This document shows positions 41,285-50,003 of a stretch of DNA of 64,000 bases, in pieces. The position numbers and the translations under genes were made by a program. Location: the NCBI GenBank assembly GCA_963807925.1, contig CAWEDP010000002.1, positions 558,001-622,000 of the forward strand. Direction: 5' to 3'. Under the pieces are notes generated by a model. The model saw only the letters and a program-made list of their open reading frames with translations, was not told the DNA's origin and did no database searches. This DNA comes from CAWEDP01 sp963807925 (GTDB taxonomy: Bacteria > Acidobacteriota > Vicinamibacteria > Vicinamibacterales > CAVVIG01). Within the stretch, counting starts at the first letter, position 1; each line of letters begins with the position of its first letter.

Positions 41285-41643
41285 CCCTGATCTCTGCGCG
41301 GAGCTCATGGCCGATTTCGTTATTGATGAGTTAAAGGGCGGCCTCTATGTCGCCCCCGGAAGAAGGCGCCGACGTCTCACGAGCACGCAGTCGGCCGACT
41401 CTCGATGCGGACCCCATACGGATTGATAGCGGTTGTCGGAACGGCGTTCATCAAGGGGATCCGCGACGTCATCAACGTTGCAGCGCAGCCAGCAGTACTC
41501 GGGAAAGTAGATGGTGACGGCCGACGCACAGACTCATAAAGTATGAAGCGGCAACGCGCATGGGTCGTTGATCCGTTGCAGGAACTCTCCCCGTGGCCTG
41601 GCCGAGCTGAGTGGCTCACTTCCGGCCGGAGTTCGATTGAAGC
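41285..41643. other. No gene recognised
   Basis: This stretch between the dead cytochrome copy and the metal-binding lipoprotein gene shows no conserved frame on either strand. Its right end should contain the promoter and leader of the lipoprotein gene. Confidence 0.5.
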
Positions 41644-43323
41644 ATGTCGAGCAAGGTTAGATGTCTCGCGATCGTTCTGGGCACGGCGTTCGCTGTCCCC
41701 GCCTGCGGCCAGCGGTCGCAGCCCCAGCCTCAGACCCGGCTCCAGACGGCACCGCTCGCACCGCCGGTGTCGAGGTCGAGCGTTCAGCAATCGGACAGCA
41801 GGAAGCAGTTCGTGTTTCGCGGCACCGTCGAGAAGGTGAACGCCCGCGGTGGCACGCTCGACGTCAGGAACGACAACATCCCGGGCTGGATGGCGCCGAT
41901 GTCGATGACCTATCATGTCGACGCCCCAGCGGTGCTGGGGACCCTCGCAGGCGGCGACCGCATCACGGCGACGGTGTACCAAGGCGAGACCTCGAGGCTC
42001 TATCAGGTCCGCGTCGCCGCGCCGGCGACAAAACGGACCGACAGCGCGCTCCCGCCCATTTCCTACGTCTGCCCATCGCCAGGGGAGGAGAGCTTCATCG
42101 ACGACAGGCCCGGCATCTGTCCGAAATCCGGCGCCGAGCTGAACGCGGTCCGGCTGGACATCGCGTACAAGTGCCTGAGGACGTCCTACATCGGAGAGAA
42201 ACCGGGCACCTGCCCGATGGATCACACCGATCTTGTCCCGGTGACGGCGTCCATCTTCTGGCTCTGCAAGGACGATCCGAATCCCGGGAAGCGCTACCTG
42301 GAGCCGGGCGTGTGCCGCGCCGGAGCGCCGCGTGAGAAGGCGTTCGAGGTCCGGCCGCACGGCGACCACAATCCGCGGCATGGCGGGCCGTCCGTGTTCA
42401 TGTCTGAGGACCTGTACCATCACGTCGAAGCGACGCTCGTCGCGCCGACCAAGCGCGGGCCGGCGGTCTTCCGAGTGTACTTCTACGACGAATACACGCG
42501 GCCGATACGGGCGACCGGCGTGTCGGCGCACGTCGCGCTCACCGACAGCAGCGGCACGGCCATCGGCACGCCGATTCCGCTCGTCCAGTCATCCATCAGG
42601 GACGGCAACGCGATGGAGGTTCGCATGCCGGACGTCCCGGCGCCGAGCCAGCGCGCGCCGGCATTCTTCGCTCTCCACGTGAAGCTCAAACCGACCGACA
42701 GGGACTGGGTCACCAATCACACCTTCACGTCTTATTCACAGGAGCCCGCGCCGGTCCGCTCCGGCCCTGCGACCCTCAGAGCCGACCGGAGCGCGCCGCC
42801 CTCGCCGTCCACGGCGTCCGTGCAGAATCCGGCGTCGATCTCGGCGGCCGCTCAGGCAGCGCCGGCGTCGGCGGATGCGGTCGCGAATGGACGCGCGCCG
42901 GCGGACCCGGGCGTCGGCGGGCCCTCGACGACCGGCGTATCGGGCGGCGTCAACCCCGGTGGTTCCGGGCCGTCGGGAATGGTTGTGGCGCCGCTGCCTG
43001 AAACCACGCAGGGCCTGGTCGCCGAACTGCAGAAGAACATGGATTCGGTCACACGGGAGTGGCAGGCCGGTCATCTCAACGCCGTCTGGTATCCGGCGCT
43101 CCGCGCCAAGGACGTCGCGCTGAAGCTTCAGGAGGACCACGACAGCGACGTCACAGCGCTCAAGCAACCGGAGTTGACGAGCGCCGTCAAGCAGGTGACG
43201 TTGTCCGCCTGGCAGATCGACTCGGCGGGTGATCTCGGGAACAAGGAAAAGATGGCCGTGCTCTACGACGTCTTCCACGCTGCAGCTGAGGAGATTCTGG
43301 GACTCTATGGCGCCAGTCATTAG
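41644..43323 (+). CDS. Lipoprotein with CusF-like and repeated heavy-metal-binding domains
   Basis: 559 aa. A lipobox (FAVPAC, Cys about 21) predicts a lipoprotein. Next comes a CusF-like beta-barrel (about 55-125: FRGTVEKVNARGGTLDVRN, and the metal ligands in WMAPMSMTYHV). Three tandem cysteine units follow, resembling the heavy-metal-binding YHS-type domain: YVCPSPGEES...PGICPKSGAEL, YKCLRTS...PGTCPMDHTDL and FWLCKDD...PGVCRAG. A His-rich segment (PHGDHNPRHGG) and a beta domain come next, then a Pro/Ala/Ser linker and a C-terminal helical bundle (about 455-559). I infer copper or similar metal capture in the periplasm. It overlaps the next gene by 17 bases, so the two work together. Confidence 0.8.
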   Translation: MSSKVRCLAIVLGTAFAVPACGQRSQPQPQTRLQTAPLAPPVSRSSVQQSDSRKQFVFRGTVEKVNARGGTLDVRNDNIPGWMAPMSMTYHVDAPAVLGTLAGGDRITATVYQGETSRLYQVRVAAPATKRTDSALPPISYVCPSPGEESFIDDRPGICPKSGAELNAVRLDIAYKCLRTSYIGEKPGTCPMDHTDLVPVTASIFWLCKDDPNPGKRYLEPGVCRAGAPREKAFEVRPHGDHNPRHGGPSVFMSEDLYHHVEATLVAPTKRGPAVFRVYFYDEYTRPIRATGVSAHVALTDSSGTAIGTPIPLVQSSIRDGNAMEVRMPDVPAPSQRAPAFFALHVKLKPTDRDWVTNHTFTSYSQEPAPVRSGPATLRADRSAPPSPSTASVQNPASISAAAQAAPASADAVANGRAPADPGVGGPSTTGVSGGVNPGGSGPSGMVVAPLPETTQGLVAELQKNMDSVTREWQAGHLNAVWYPALRAKDVALKLQEDHDSDVTALKQPELTSAVKQVTLSAWQIDSAGDLGNKEKMAVLYDVFHAAAEEILGLYGASH

Positions 43324-44497
43324 ACATGCGCGCCGACGCCTCGGACTCGCGACGGCCCTCGGCGCGGCTGCGGCCATGCTCGTCGTCGACTTCGGCGTTC
43401 GCACGGTGGAGGCGCACAAACCGATCACGTCCAAGTACGATTACAACCGCGATGTCTTTCCGCTGCTGCGCGACAACTGTGGACGGTGCCACGTCAAGGG
43501 CGGCGCCGCACCAATGTCGCTCATGACGTACAAGGAAGCGGTCCCCTGGGCCGAATCGATTCGCGACGAGCTGACCGCTGGTCGGATGCCGCCCTGGCCG
43601 ATGGACCCGCGAAGCCCCGCTGTGAAAGGCATGCATCCGATCAGTGCGCAGGCCGTCGATGTGATCGTCACGTGGGCGTCCGGCGGGACGCCGCAGGACT
43701 GGTCCGGCGATATCGACAAGCAGCTCCCGAAGGTGACCCCGCCGAAACAGTGGCGGCTCGGACAGCCCGATCTTGTCGTCTCGACGGAGAGCGAGTTCAC
43801 GCTCGCCGCGGGCGACATCGAAGAAAGCAGAGACTTCCTGATTCCCTCAGGTCTCACAGAGCAGAAGTGGGTGCGCGCTGCCGATCTGCTGCCCGAGACG
43901 CCCGGGATGGTCCGCGACGCGGTCATCGGCGTCGAGAACGGGCCGACGCTCACCCTGTGGCAGCCTGGCAGCGATCCCCTGGCCGCACCGAGCGGGGCGG
44001 CGTTCCGCCTCGCGCCCGGTGCGAACCTGCACCTGCAGATCCACTACAGGAAGCACTACGATCAGGAGCAGGAGAGCCTTTCCGACAAGAGCCGCATCGG
44101 CCTTTACTTCGTCGCCCCGCCGCCGTCGGGCCGGGAACTGCAGTCGGTGTCGAAGAGCTGGGAAGGCGACAGCGGCGAACCCGGAGGCGCCAGGATTCTC
44201 AGGGCGACTCTGCCGAGTGCCGGCCGCGTCTACGCGCTGCGTCCCATGCTGGACAAGGCGTATGCCAGTGTCGACGTTGTCGCCATTACGCCGAGCGGCA
44301 GGGAGATTCCGTTGTTGAAACTGCGGGGCCCGCGGCCGCAGTGGTTCCGCCGGTACTGGCTGCAGGAGACAACGGAGCTGGTAAGCGGCAGCGCGATCGA
44401 AGCGCGTTTCACGGCTCTCGCCGATGACTCGGACGAGAGCAGGACGTCGGTAGGCCGGTTTCCGCTGCAGATAGTGGTCGATTACGTGCCGCAGTGA
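43307..44497 (+). CDS. Cytochrome c with monooxygenase-like (PHM/DBH-type) C-terminal domain
   Basis: About 396 aa. After a signal peptide (ending TVEAHK) comes a c-type heme site, CGRCH, in YDYNRDVFPLLRDNCGRCH, with candidate distal ligand Met in GRMPPWPMDP. A linker leads to a beta-rich region (WRLGQPDLVVSTESEFTLA onward) like the ascorbate-dependent copper monooxygenase fold found behind cytochrome domains in many acidobacterial and planctomycete proteins. Several His residues (LHLQIHYRKHY) could bind copper. The start ATG 43307 lies inside the 3' end of the metal-binding lipoprotein gene, implying translational coupling and a shared copper theme. The catalytic role is unproven. Confidence 0.78.
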   Translation: MAPVIRHARRRLGLATALGAAAAMLVVDFGVRTVEAHKPITSKYDYNRDVFPLLRDNCGRCHVKGGAAPMSLMTYKEAVPWAESIRDELTAGRMPPWPMDPRSPAVKGMHPISAQAVDVIVTWASGGTPQDWSGDIDKQLPKVTPPKQWRLGQPDLVVSTESEFTLAAGDIEESRDFLIPSGLTEQKWVRAADLLPETPGMVRDAVIGVENGPTLTLWQPGSDPLAAPSGAAFRLAPGANLHLQIHYRKHYDQEQESLSDKSRIGLYFVAPPPSGRELQSVSKSWEGDSGEPGGARILRATLPSAGRVYALRPMLDKAYASVDVVAITPSGREIPLLKLRGPRPQWFRRYWLQETTELVSGSAIEARFTALADDSDESRTSVGRFPLQIVVDYVPQ

Positions 44498-44756
44498 ACG
44501 GACGTGGCGTTTGTCCCTGGCGTTGCCATCACGAAGAAACGCAAAACGCGCAGAGAGCACAGAGAGCACGTGCACCGCGCGATTCTCGATGCGGCACGTG
44601 TTCTAGGCCGGGCAATCCGGGAGACTCTACTAGCGCACGATCCGTACACACGGCCAACACCCGAGGCACTGCCGAGAGGGTTTTACGTCGGGGGGCGACG
44701 GCCTTTGAATGAATTCAAGCTTCCAGGAGTTCGTGAGCGTCGACGAGGCCCTCGCG

Positions 44757-44915
44757 CTAGTAAAGGAGGCTGGAGAGGGCCTGCGCTGACGCCGCTTGAA
44801 GGACCCCGACGAACGTGATCGTCGCGTAAATGATCAGGCCGAAGGCCGCGGCGGCGATGAGCGCTATGCAGCCCGCGGTAGCCTTGAACGTGAGCCCTTC
44901 CAGTGCGCCCGTCAT
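44757..44915 (-). CDS. Small membrane protein (52 aa)
   Basis: A short frame starting at ATG 44915 with a very strong ribosome site, GAGGAGG (44926-44920 on the minus strand), four bases before the start. The peptide begins MTGALEGLTFKATAGC, continues as one long hydrophobic helix (about residues 15-40, rich in Ala, Ile, Leu and Phe) and ends SAQALSSLLY. No family is recognised. It stands alone between the cytochrome-monooxygenase gene (opposite strand) and the GH15 relic. The helix plus the ribosome site make it a credible gene rather than a chance frame. Confidence 0.6.
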   Translation of the reverse strand: MTGALEGLTFKATAGCIALIAAAAFGLIIYATITFVGVLQAASAQALSSLLY

Positions 44916-45286
44916 GCTGCCTCCTCGGAACGACACGGTTAACGGCAGCCGATGCGAGGATTCTCCGCCTGATGCGGGCAGGAATCAAGAGATGTCTTGT
45001 CGATCTCATTTGAGGTCAAATTATTGAGAACCTCGCGAAACGGCTGAAGATGCCGCCGTGCATGGTCCGGGTCTTGGCCGAGCCTTCGTCTGGCGGGTGC
45101 TTGAATGGTGCGCTGCCGCAGACGCGAGTCAGCGGTGGGACAGCTGGCTCGGTCAGTTCGCGTAGCGTCGCGGTGGTGCCGACGAGCGGTGACGTTCTGA
45201 CGGCTCGCTCCACGGCTTTCGCCGGGGTCGGCGTGCCGATCGCGGCCTATTGTGCGCCGGCCAGGCGGAGGCGGCGCGAACCGCCG
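44916..45286. other. No gene recognised
   Basis: Apart from the ribosome site of the small membrane protein, no conserved frame is seen. An AT-rich patch at about 45005-45035 carries TTGACC on the minus strand and could be part of the small gene's promoter, but no good -10 follows. Confidence 0.4.
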
Positions 45287-46706
45287 TTACTCGCCGCGCA
45301 GTGCGCGCACCGCACGCACGTACTCGACGTGCGAGAACAGCAGCGGCGTATTGCCCATGAACGTGTGGTTCCGCGGATCGAGCCCTTCGGCGAAGAGGCC
45401 GACCGCGCCGCAACGGCCTCGGCCGCGTGCAGAATGTCCTCGGCGTCGCGCCGGCGGCCGAGCATCGTAAGCACCGTCGCGAGCCAGAACGTGCACGGCA
45501 GGAACGCGGCCTCGAACTGCGCGCCACCGTCGAAACGACGCGGCGATCCGACGGCGGCAGAAAGCCGACGATCGGAATCAACAACGCCGACGCGTCGAGC
45601 GCTTCAGTCTCGAGCGCGTGCTTGAATGCGCCGAGCGAGTCGCTCCAGCCGTCGGTAAACGACCTCGTGGTGAATCTCGTCCCGGACAGAGCTCCACATC
45701 GCCGCCCGGGGCGCCTTGCGCTGCAGCCGATCGGCGATTCGAATGACGCGGTCGAGCGCCACCCACGACATCACATGGCTGCTGACGTACCGCCGGCGCG
45801 TCGGCAGCTCCCAGATTCCGTTGCCGGGCTCGCGCCAGCGCCTGGCCACCGAATCGGCGATCCGGACGAGCAGATCCCAGAGCCGCTCGTCCCATTCGCC
45901 ACCGTGTTCCAAGTGGACGAGCACGCAGTCCACGACACTGCAGCGGCGCCTTCGTCGTCCCATCGAGCGTCAGGATCCAGTCGAAGTAGCGGCGCGGCGA
46001 CTGGCGGTCGCCCAGTTGCGCGAGCGCGGCGATCGCCAGCGACGCGTCGCGCACCCACGTCAGGCGATAGTCCGCGTTCCACCCGCCGCCGATCCGCTCG
46101 GGAAGTGACGTCGTCGGCGCGGCGACCGCCGACCCTGACGGCGCGTACTCCAGCATCCGGATGGTCACGGCAAATCGGACGAGCCGCGGGTCGAGCGAGC
46201 CGCCTCCCAGCGAGCGAATGGCATCTGCCCAGAACCGCTCCGTGTCCGAGAACGCCCGCTCGGCTGCTTCGACGGTCCACGTGCGGAGTGTGCCGGTCGC
46301 CAGCACGAGCCAAGCGCGATCGCCGGCCTGCAGCCGGCGCGCGGCGCGGGGACCCGACAGTTCGTCCACGCTGCACCAGCGCATGATCGTCGTCGACAGC
46401 GCGCGCTCGAGGCCGTCGAGATCGACGGCGGTGAAGTCACGCGCCGGCGCGCATGCGGACACGCACTCCACGGCGCCGCGACGGCACGTCACTCGGCGGA
46501 TGATCGCGCGGTCGTTCCGTCGTCGGACCCACGCGCCAGTAGCCGCCGCGGCGCACATCGAGGAGCGCGCCGAACACGACGTGTCCGTCGTAGACGGGGA
46601 GGCACAGCCAGTCGACGGTGCCGTCGGCGGCGACGAGTGCAGCGGTCCGCCTGTCGCCGATGACGCCGTGATGCTCGAGGGTCGGATGCGGAATGAATGG
46701 CGGCAC
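45287..46706 (-). pseudogene. Glycoside hydrolase family 15 (glucoamylase-like) relic
   Basis: Pieces of a GH15 (alpha/alpha)6-barrel enzyme lie in several frames. The N-terminus (46706-46520) reads HPTLEHHGVIGDRRTAALV and GTVDWLCLPVYDG. The middle (about 46470-45990) has RLTWVRDASLAIAALAQLGD, matching the family YxWxRD signature. A further segment (about 45940-45650) reads CVLVHLEHGGEWDERLW and SWVALDRVIRIADRL. The end (about 45370-45287) reads FAEGLDPRNHTFMGNTPLL. At least three frameshifts separate them, and roughly 40 residues between TTKAPLQ and the next fragment are missing. The total, about 470 codons, is short of the usual 590-600. It cannot make a functional enzyme as sequenced. Confidence 0.82.
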
Positions 46707-46841
46707 GTCACGTCAAAAAGGAGGGACGGGTCATCCTCCGGCTCATCATCGCGTCGGCAACGCGTGGGCCTCGAACGACATCATCCCCGGCCCTCGGCGA
46801 TCGTCCACCCCGCCGGCCGACTGGATTCATAGGTCTCCCCA

Positions 46842-49800
46842 TCACTGCCGCGACTTGATCCACGCGTACGCCGCCGCGCCGACGCCGACCGCGGCGCCCG
46901 CGAGCGCCACGCCCGTGTGCAGCAGCGGCGGACCGCCGTACGCGGGCACGTACTGCCGCTCCGGGTAGTCGCCTGACGGACCGCGGACGCCGTCGCGCGC
47001 GGCCATCTCGAGCAGGTCGGCGAGATGCAGCGCGCGCCGCGGCGTCGCTTCCGCAATCTGCGTCCGGCAGCTGAAGCCGTCCGCGACGACGAGCGTGTCT
47101 TTCGGCGCGGCGCGGACTTGGGGCAGCAGGACGCGTTCGCCTGCGCGCATCGACACGTCGTAGTGATCGCGCTCGAACCCGAACGATCCCGCCATGCCGC
47201 AGCAGCCCGAATCGAGCACGCGACAGTCGAGGCCGATCGCGTCCAGGATCTGCCGCTCGGCATCCATCTTCATCACAGCCTTGTGATGGCAGTGGCCGTG
47301 GACGACGGCCGCCCGGTGCAGTGTCGGCAGCGGGATGCCGGCGTGCTGCTCGAGGAACTCGCTCAGCATCACGGTCTGCTGCGCGAGGCGTGTCGCGTGT
47401 TCGCTCTGCGGGAACAGCTCTCGCAGCTCGTCTCGAAACACCGCGACGCAGCTCGGCTCGAGCCCCACGATCGGCACGCCGGCCTCGATCTCGCGGTCGA
47501 GCGTCCGCATGACGTTTCGCAGCCAGTCCTTCGCCGTGTCGAGCAGGCCGTAGTCGAACAGCGGACGGCCGCAGCAGACCGGCGCGCGCGGCACGACGAC
47601 GGAGAACCCGGCGCGTTCGAGCGCGCGAACGGCGTGGATCGCGGTCTGCGGATGAAAGTGGTTGTTGAACGTGTCGGGCCACAGGATCACGCGCGCGCGT
47701 CCAGCCGGCCGCCGCGGCGGCCGGTTCGCGAACCACTCCGTGAAGGTGAACGGCGCGAACGGCGGAATCGCGCGGGCGGGCGGTATGCCGGCCGCAAGCT
47801 TTGCGAAATCGCGAAGTCCCGGGGTCTGCGTGATGAAGTTGACGAGCCCGGGCGCGAGCGAGGCGAGACGCGCCCAGTAATGCACGTAGCCGAACGCATA
47901 GGCGGCAATCGGCCGGCGATGCGCCTCGTAGTAGTGCGAGAGGAACTCGGCCTTGTAGGTCGCCATGTCGACGCTGACGGGGCAGTCGCCCTTGCAGCCC
48001 TTGCACGCCAGGCAGAGATCGAGCGCCTCCTTGACGTGCTCGTCCTGCCAGCCGCCGTCCAGCGGATCGCCTTCGAGCATCTCGAACAGGAGCCGCGCGC
48101 GGCCGCGCGTCGAGTGCATCTCTTCGCGGGTGACCATGTAGCTCGGACACATCGTGCCGCCGTCCATGCGCCGGCACTCGCCGACGCCGACGCAGCGCAG
48201 GGTCGCCTTCGCGAAGCTCCCGCTGTCGTTCGGGAACTTGAAGTGCGTCGCGGGCTGCGGCGGGGCGTAGTGCGTGCCGAGGCGCATGTTCTCGTCCAGA
48301 CGAAAGGGATCGATGACTTTCCCCGGATTCATGCGCCAGCGCGGGTCCCAGATCGCCTTGAACTCGCGGAATGCCTGCATCAGCGCCGGCCCGAACATTT
48401 TCGGCAGCAGCTCGCCGCGCGCCTGTCCGTCGCCGTGCTCACCGGAGAGCGATCCGCCAAGACTGACCACCAGATCTGCCGCCTCTTCGACGAACGCGCG
48501 GTAGCGGCGGATGCCGTCCGCCGTCTCGAGATCGAAGTCGACGCGCGTGTGGATGCACCCCTGGCCGAAATGGCCGTACAGGTCGCAGCCGTATCCGTAG
48601 CGATCCAACAGCTTGCGCAGTGTGCGCAGATACTCACCGAGCTTGTCGGGCGGAACGGCGGAGTCCTCCCACCCAGGCCAGGTCGGACTCGCCTGCGAGA
48701 CGTGCGCGGTGGCGCCGAGGCCCGACTCGCGGATTTTCCAGAGCTCCTCTTCTTCGCTGTCCTTGTCGAACAGCTTCATCGACGGCGCATCGAGGCTGGC
48801 CTTCAGCTTCGCCATCACGACCCGCGCCTGCTCGTCGCTCTCCTCTTTGCTCTCGCCGCCGAACTCGACGAGCAGCCAGCCGCCGCCCTCCGGCAGCAGT
48901 CCGAGGTGCTTGGTGTGGATGCCGATCTTCTTCATGTCCTCGATCAGGCGCTCGTCGATTCCCTCGAGGCCGATCGGGCGGTGCTGCATGATCTCGACGA
49001 CGTGATCGCCGGCGTGATAGACGTCCTGGTAGCCGAGCACGAGCAGCGATCGCGCCTTCGGATTCGGAATGAGGTTCGTCACGATTTCCAGCAGCATCAC
49101 GCACGTACCTTCGGTGCCGACGAGCGCGCGCGCGACGTTGAACCCTCTTTCCGGCAGCAGGTATGGCAGGTTGTAGCCGGAGACCCGGCGCGGGATCTGC
49201 GGAAAGCCGCTGCGAATCACGCCGTCGTACTTGTCGCGCAGCTCCTTCAGCGCGGCGTAGATCTCCGCGCGGCGTCCGCCGGCGCGGACGATCCGCTCGA
49301 GCTCCGCGGGGGGCGTCGCGCCCACGCGCATACGGATGCCGTCGTAGGTCAGGATTTCGAGCTCCTCGACGTTGTCCGCGGTTCGTGGACCGGTGCCGGC
49401 GAACTGCGCCATCACCGAGTGCACGCCGCACGAATCGTTGCCCGTCATGCCGCCGAGCGTGCAGTGCGTGTGCGTCGCGGGATCGGGACCGAACACCATC
49501 CCGAACGCCTTCGCCTTCCTCTGCAGGTCGTCGAGGATCGTGCCGGGCTGCACGCGCCCGAGCCGCCGGCGCGCATCGATCTCGAGCACGCGGCTCATGT
49601 ACTTCGAGAAGTCGAAGCAGACCGCGGCGTTGCAGCATTGCCCGGCGAGGCTCGTGCCGCCGCCGCGGCCGAAGATCGGCGCGTCGTGTTCGCGGCAGAC
49701 GGCGACGGCCGTCTCGACGTCTTCCACGTCGCGCGGAACGACGACGCCGATCGGCGGCTGCCGGTAGTTGGATCCGTCGGTCGCATACAGCGCCCGGCTG

Positions 49801-49943
49801 CCGCGATCGAATCGCACCTCTCCGCGAATCGCGCGTCTGAGATGGTCCGCGAGCCGTTCGGCGTCGACGCCGTCCGCCTCGGGCTCCCGGACGCGGCGCG
49901 CGGCGGCGCCGGCGACTTCGGTCAGGTGGATAGGTCCGGCCAT
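46842..49943 (-). CDS. FAD-linked and Fe-S 2-hydroxyacid dehydrogenase (YdiJ/D-lactate dehydrogenase type)
   Basis: A 1033-aa fusion. The N-terminal FAD_binding_4 domain (about 40-300) has VVVPRDVEDVETAVAVCRE, the PIFGRGGGTSLAGQ loop and GGMTGNDSCG. The FAD-oxidase C domain (about 300-560) ends SLSGEHGDGQARGELLP and MNPGKVIDP. An Fe-S region includes CRRMDGGTMCPSY and CLACKGCKGDCPV. A CCG-type domain has PVCCGRPLFDYG and DSGCCGMAGSFGFE. A final hydrophobic helix (about 1005-1027) probably anchors it to the membrane. Relatives oxidise D-lactate, glycolate or D-2-hydroxyglutarate and pass electrons to quinone. It is followed upstream on the same strand by a pyruvate-oxidase-like gene 60 bases away. 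Confidence 0.9.
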   Translation of the reverse strand: MAGPIHLTEVAGAAARRVREPEADGVDAERLADHLRRAIRGEVRFDRGSRALYATDGSNYRQPPIGVVVPRDVEDVETAVAVCREHDAPIFGRGGGTSLAGQCCNAAVCFDFSKYMSRVLEIDARRRLGRVQPGTILDDLQRKAKAFGMVFGPDPATHTHCTLGGMTGNDSCGVHSVMAQFAGTGPRTADNVEELEILTYDGIRMRVGATPPAELERIVRAGGRRAEIYAALKELRDKYDGVIRSGFPQIPRRVSGYNLPYLLPERGFNVARALVGTEGTCVMLLEIVTNLIPNPKARSLLVLGYQDVYHAGDHVVEIMQHRPIGLEGIDERLIEDMKKIGIHTKHLGLLPEGGGWLLVEFGGESKEESDEQARVVMAKLKASLDAPSMKLFDKDSEEEELWKIRESGLGATAHVSQASPTWPGWEDSAVPPDKLGEYLRTLRKLLDRYGYGCDLYGHFGQGCIHTRVDFDLETADGIRRYRAFVEEAADLVVSLGGSLSGEHGDGQARGELLPKMFGPALMQAFREFKAIWDPRWRMNPGKVIDPFRLDENMRLGTHYAPPQPATHFKFPNDSGSFAKATLRCVGVGECRRMDGGTMCPSYMVTREEMHSTRGRARLLFEMLEGDPLDGGWQDEHVKEALDLCLACKGCKGDCPVSVDMATYKAEFLSHYYEAHRRPIAAYAFGYVHYWARLASLAPGLVNFITQTPGLRDFAKLAAGIPPARAIPPFAPFTFTEWFANRPPRRPAGRARVILWPDTFNNHFHPQTAIHAVRALERAGFSVVVPRAPVCCGRPLFDYGLLDTAKDWLRNVMRTLDREIEAGVPIVGLEPSCVAVFRDELRELFPQSEHATRLAQQTVMLSEFLEQHAGIPLPTLHRAAVVHGHCHHKAVMKMDAERQILDAIGLDCRVLDSGCCGMAGSFGFERDHYDVSMRAGERVLLPQVRAAPKDTLVVADGFSCRTQIAEATPRRALHLADLLEMAARDGVRGPSGDYPERQYVPAYGGPPLLHTGVALAGAAVGVGAAAYAWIKSRQ

Positions 49944-50003
49944 GACTCCTGGGCTGGCGCGGCGAAGCGCTGCGCCTCCACGCCGTCGATGGAGGTCCGC
50001 ATC

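Noticed and set aside
45016..45213. 65-codon minus-strand frame upstream of the GH15 relic's 3' end
   Set aside because: No ribosome site, no motif and ordinary chance length for such GC-rich DNA.
27570..47000. Second tRNA-Cys 3' end (attR) that would bound an integrated element
   Set aside because: I scanned for GGTTCAAATCCGGGCGG-like sequence by eye and found none; without a computed search I do not claim an intact element.
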